NCBI RefSeq assembly: GCF_002154575.1
Contig: NZ_MUBA01000019.1
Location: 1 to 36,877, forward strand
Source of the DNA: Streptomyces bobili
Lineage (GTDB): Bacteria > Actinomycetota > Actinomycetes > Streptomycetales > Streptomycetaceae
Reading direction: 5' to 3'
DNA length: 36,877 bases
The notes below the pieces were generated by a model. That model ran no database searches and was not told the DNA's origin. It saw only the letters and a program-made list of their open reading frames with translations. Of this stretch, positions 36,182 through 36,877 are shown piece by piece; the first letter of the stretch is position 1, and each line of letters starts with the position of its first letter. Made by a program: the position numbers and the translations under genes.

Positions 36182-36877
36182 GTGGACCGCTGCATCGTCC
36201 TGGTGGACGCCGGGTATCTGCTGGGGGCCGCCGCGAGTCTCCTCGCCGGAGAGCCCTCCAGATCCAGAATCACCGTCGATCACGCCGCCCTCGTCCAGGG
36301 CCTGCGCGAACAGGCGGAATCCGAGACCGAACGGCCGCTGCTGCGGATCTACTGGTTCGACGGCGCCCCCGACCGCGTCCCCCAGCCCGAACACCGCAGA
36401 CTGCGTGTGATGCCGCGCGTCACCGTCCGGCTGGGCGCGCTGACCCGCAGCGACGGCCGCTGGGCGCAGAAGGGCGTCGACGCCGCCATGCACGCCGAGC
36501 TGACCGAGCTGGCCCGCAACCGAGCCTGCTCCGACGTCGTCCTGGTCACCGGCGACGGCGACCTGCTGCCCGGCATGATGGCCGCCAAGGAGCACGGCGT
36601 CGCCGTCCACCTGTGGGCCGTACAGGCCGCCGACGGCGACTACAACCAGTCCGAGGACCTGGTCGCCGAGGCCGACGAGCGGCGCGTTCTGGACCGTACG
36701 TGGATCACCAAGGCCGTCCGCGCCAAGGACTTCGGCGGGGTGTGCGCGCCGCCGCCCGTGCCGCGGCCCGAGATCGCCGCCATCCTCTCCGCGCCGTTGC
36801 CCGAGTCCACCCTCGCACCGACGTCCGAGCGGCCCGCCGAACAGAGCGAGCACCCCTCCGCCCCCGCCGACCACGGC
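36182..36877 (+). CDS. NYN-domain (LabA/PIN-like) protein, 3' partial
   Basis: The frame stays open from GTG 36182 to the right edge (232 codons), so the protein is cut by the window. It begins VDRCIVLVDAGYLLGAAAS, with the N-terminal Asp of the NYN domain, continues with YWFDGAPD and QKGVDAAMHAEL, and has VVLVTGDGDLLPGM with the paired acidic residues of the PIN/NYN nuclease site. After about residue 190 it becomes Pro/Ala/Glu-rich. NYN proteins are typically RNases or RNA-binding regulators. GTG 36182 has GAGGG 8 nt upstream; in-frame GTG 36173 is the alternative. Confidence 0.88.
   Translation, partial: MDRCIVLVDAGYLLGAAASLLAGEPSRSRITVDHAALVQGLREQAESETERPLLRIYWFDGAPDRVPQPEHRRLRVMPRVTVRLGALTRSDGRWAQKGVDAAMHAELTELARNRACSDVVLVTGDGDLLPGMMAAKEHGVAVHLWAVQAADGDYNQSEDLVAEADERRVLDRTWITKAVRAKDFGGVCAPPPVPRPEIAAILSAPLPESTLAPTSERPAEQSEHPSAPADHG

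Noticed and set aside
36041..36874. Antisense frame of 277 codons opposite the NYN gene
   Set aside because: The sense frame encodes a recognisable NYN domain with a ribosome binding site. The antisense translation is Gly/Val-rich and has no domain.

Overview
This window is a high-GC actinobacterial chromosome segment, almost certainly from a Streptomyces or close relative. The evidence is GC-rich third codon positions, frequent GTG starts, the order ftsI-murE-murF-mraY-murD-ftsW-murG-ftsQ-ftsZ-pgeF-yggS-sepF-yggT-divIVA with no ftsA, a DivIVA with a long P/Q/G/M-rich linker, and an ileS-lspA-rluA-dnaE continuation. From memory the layout matches the S. coelicolor region around SCO2063-SCO2090. 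I see no tRNA, rRNA, insertion sequence, prophage, CRISPR array or other sign of recent transfer; this is conserved core chromosome.

Region 1 (1-16302, all + strand) is the division and cell wall (dcw) cluster. It starts inside ftsI (septal transpeptidase) and runs through the cytoplasmic and membrane steps of peptidoglycan precursor synthesis (MurE, MurF, MraY, MurD, MurG), the lipid II polymerase FtsW and the divisome protein FtsQ. Many junctions overlap by 4 bp or are very short, implying translational coupling. A 288-bp regulatory spacer precedes ftsZ. It holds a TTGAAC-18-TAGTGT promoter that looks like the sporulation-induced ftsZ2p, GACAC motifs of the WhiA type, a near-consensus BldD box and several inverted repeats. 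After ftsZ come PgeF (peptidoglycan editing), a YggS-type PLP protein, SepF (FtsZ membrane tether), a YggT-family membrane protein and DivIVA (polar growth). A strong intrinsic terminator follows divIVA.

Region 2 (16354-23461) holds ileS on the - strand, with a GxHH version of the HIGH motif and a translational T-box riboswitch upstream. Divergent from it are a DksA/TraR-type zinc-finger protein with a lysine/alanine-rich histone-H1-like N-terminus, lspA, an RluA-family pseudouridine synthase and a GNAT acetyltransferase.

Region 3 (23557-31954) is envelope and stress functions: a CPA1-type Na+/H+ antiporter, an MscS-like channel (-), a dienelactone-hydrolase-like enzyme (+), a Tat-exported PhoD phosphatase (-), a membrane-anchored DsbA-like thioredoxin protein (-), an unrecognised polytopic membrane protein (-) and a DUF2252 kinase-fold protein (-).

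Region 4 (32111-36877) has dnaE (replicative polymerase alpha subunit, +), a terminator, a 55-residue basic small protein (-) and the start of a NYN-domain protein (+) that runs off the window.

I did not find an undescribed multi-gene system. The most rewarding signals are regulatory or fine-scale: the ftsZ control region, the ileS T-box combined with the GxHH enzyme, a Shine-Dalgarno-led mini-ORF overlapping the ftsW start, an exact 30-bp-period duplication inside divIVA, a probable leaderless PhoP-type promoter on phoD, and an inverted repeat filling the promoter spacer of the DUF2252 gene.
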